Virus record (IMG/VR): IMGVR_UViG_3300044645_003274
Span: 1 to 20,185 of that record
Length of the DNA: 20,185 bases
Direction: 5' to 3' (one strand)
From: a virus
The notes under the pieces were generated by a model that saw only the letters and a program-made list of their open reading frames with translations, did not search any database and was not told where the DNA came from. Positions 19,313-20,185 of the stretch are shown here, piece by piece; within the stretch, counting starts at the first letter, position 1, and each line of letters starts with the position of its first letter. Made by a program: the position numbers and the translations under genes.

Positions 19313-19372
19313 ATCTGGCAAGGGCAAAGGGGCGCCGCGGCCACCGCCCCCACCGCCTCCGATGGCTGCGGC

Positions 19373-20113
19373 CTATGCCCTGGGCTGCCGGCGCTGGCGC
19401 TGGCGTTCTCCACGGTCGAGGTAGGCCTCGATCACCAGGGCCAGCCGGCCGGTCAGCTCCGCCGGCTCGGGCAGTGCGGCGGCCAGCTGCACCAGCAGGG
19501 AGCCAAACCGATCGAACTCCTCCTGGGTTGCGAACTGCAGCTTGATCTCAAGCCCTGAATCGGGCTTGCTGGGGGGGGCCGGCGGCTCCGTCTCATCCTC
19601 ATCCACCTGGTCACCGGCCACCAGCGCAGCAAATTCCTCCTCGGAAAACCAGGGGGAGACGTCCAGCTGGGCATCCTCCTCCACCAGCTGGGCAAGCATC
19701 GCCCCGTCAAATTCAGATGTGTCGCTGGTGCGGTTGTCGGCCAGGGCCAGGCTCGTTTTTTCGGTTTCACTCAGATCGAACCGTTGGACGGCAATCAGGG
19801 TGTTCCCATCGCTGGGGATAAACAAAACCCTGTCTATGCCTGCATTTATGGCCGCTTCCGCCGTGCCGTTGCCGGCCAGCACCCGGCGGTTTTCATCAAC
19901 CACGATCGAGCGGGCAGCGCCAAACTCCTCCATCGAGCGGGCCAACATGTCGCGAGAACGGGGCGTGCGGCGGCGGGCATTTTTTCGATCTGGTATCAGC
20001 TTGCTGATCGGCAGTAAAGCCGCCCTGGGGCTGGAGTCTGGGCCGTCCTGGGCGGGGGCTGTGGGCACGATTTCCGCCGTCAATGCGGCGGAAGAGGGGC
20101 GCTTGGGAGGCAT
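19373..20113 (-). CDS. ParB-like nuclease-domain phage protein
   Basis: A 246-residue protein with a ParB N-terminal/sulfiredoxin-fold domain at about 33-130: LLPISKLIPDRKNARRRT, SMEEFGAARSIVVDENRRVL and the nucleotide-binding AGNGTAEAAINAG at 80-92, followed by LSLALADNRTSD-like sequence at about 120-132. The C-terminal part (188-235) carries the common phage extension FATQEEFDRFGSLLVQLA. An acidic Glu/Asp/Pro linker lies at about 165-185. Phage proteins of this kind precede terminase genes, often with a DNA methyltransferase; none is seen here. The function is a DNA-binding or CTP-binding adaptor or nuclease, not settled. ATG 20113 has no ribosome-binding site. A 12-base inverted repeat lies just upstream. 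Confidence 0.85.
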   Translation of the reverse strand: MPPKRPSSAALTAEIVPTAPAQDGPDSSPRAALLPISKLIPDRKNARRRTPRSRDMLARSMEEFGAARSIVVDENRRVLAGNGTAEAAINAGIDRVLFIPSDGNTLIAVQRFDLSETEKTSLALADNRTSDTSEFDGAMLAQLVEEDAQLDVSPWFSEEEFAALVAGDQVDEDETEPPAPPSKPDSGLEIKLQFATQEEFDRFGSLLVQLAAALPEPAELTGRLALVIEAYLDRGERQRQRRQPRA

Positions 20114-20118
20114 CAGGA

Positions 20119-20170
20119 GTTGGGTCGAACGCGCAGCTACAGCTTGCTATAGCTTCTGGTTCGACCCAAC
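20119..20170. repeat. 12-base inverted repeat ahead of the ParB-domain gene
   Basis: GTTGGGTCGAAC at 20119-20130 and GTTCGACCCAAC at 20159-20170 are perfect complements around a 28-base spacer that itself has AGCTA/TAGCT arms and, on the minus strand, a TATAGC hexamer. It begins six bases before ATG 20113, so it is positioned as an operator, a promoter-region palindrome or a partition-type binding site for the ParB-domain protein. Confidence 0.6.
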
Positions 20171-20185
20171 CCCAAATGCCCCGTC

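Noticed and set aside
20155-20175. GGTTCGACCC looks like the T-arm of a tRNA and hinted at an attachment site at the window's right end.
   Set aside because: The flanking bases do not form a five-base T-stem, no acceptor or anticodon arm is present, and the bases are better explained as one arm of the 12-base inverted repeat.
1-20185. Evidence for integration (integrase, repressor, flanking host gene or att repeats).
   Set aside because: None was seen in any frame, so I do not call the window a prophage.

Overview
The window is part of a tailed-phage genome, or a prophage, most likely from a picocyanobacterial host (Synechococcus/Cyanobium type). The phage assignment rests on a large terminase with intact ATPase and nuclease motifs, a small-terminase candidate, a DUF1073-type portal, a Mu F/SPP1 gp7-type minor head protein, an HNH nuclease and a phage-type ParB-domain protein. 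The cyanobacterial guess is weaker. It rests on high GC, many CGATCG hexamers (the core of the cyanobacterial HIP1 repeat), a ThyX signature of the kind I associate with cyanobacteria and their phages, and a sigma factor resembling cyanobacterial group 2 sigmas. No integrase, repressor, tRNA or host gene is visible, so lytic phage and prophage cannot be told apart.

Layout. The virion and packaging genes all lie on the minus strand and read from the right end to the left: ParB-domain protein (19373-20113), six small proteins (17703-19251), TerS and TerL (15747-17665), portal and minor head protein (9898-13447), HNH (9286-9603), then small proteins and two large probable virion proteins (74-4377), with a further gene starting at 70 and leaving the window. 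Plus-strand blocks interrupt this: a sigma factor (13551-14516), two small genes (14960-15743), a 58-residue ORF (9676-9852), and a tight 4.7-kb operon (4456-9200). That operon carries ThyX, an ASCH/PUA-like protein, a small zinc-ribbon protein and several membrane, secreted or unknown small proteins. Its genes mostly overlap by 1-11 bases, and it ends at a hairpin terminator shared with the convergent HNH gene.

How it fits together. The minus-strand genes package DNA and build the portal and head. The plus-strand operon looks like a host-takeover and nucleotide-metabolism cassette. The sigma factor sits inside the structural region facing the other way and could switch transcription classes. 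An 11-bp element (CCTAGCCTGGC and variants) occurs 16-20 bases ahead of the starts of four separate minus-strand units (TerS, portal, HNH and the 114-residue head-cluster gene), plus a possible small membrane-protein ORF. It is a candidate late promoter or operator. A different element, an extended -10 followed by a 5'-terminal hairpin and a CA-rich leader, is duplicated almost exactly ahead of two unrelated small genes at 14960(+) and 19251(-).

The two large proteins at the left share an identically spaced four-cysteine module. The larger also carries an LPD1-type HEWGH metallopeptidase-like domain, suggesting a protein injected with the DNA. A degenerate copy of its C-terminal coding region lies across the 3' end of the neighbouring gene.
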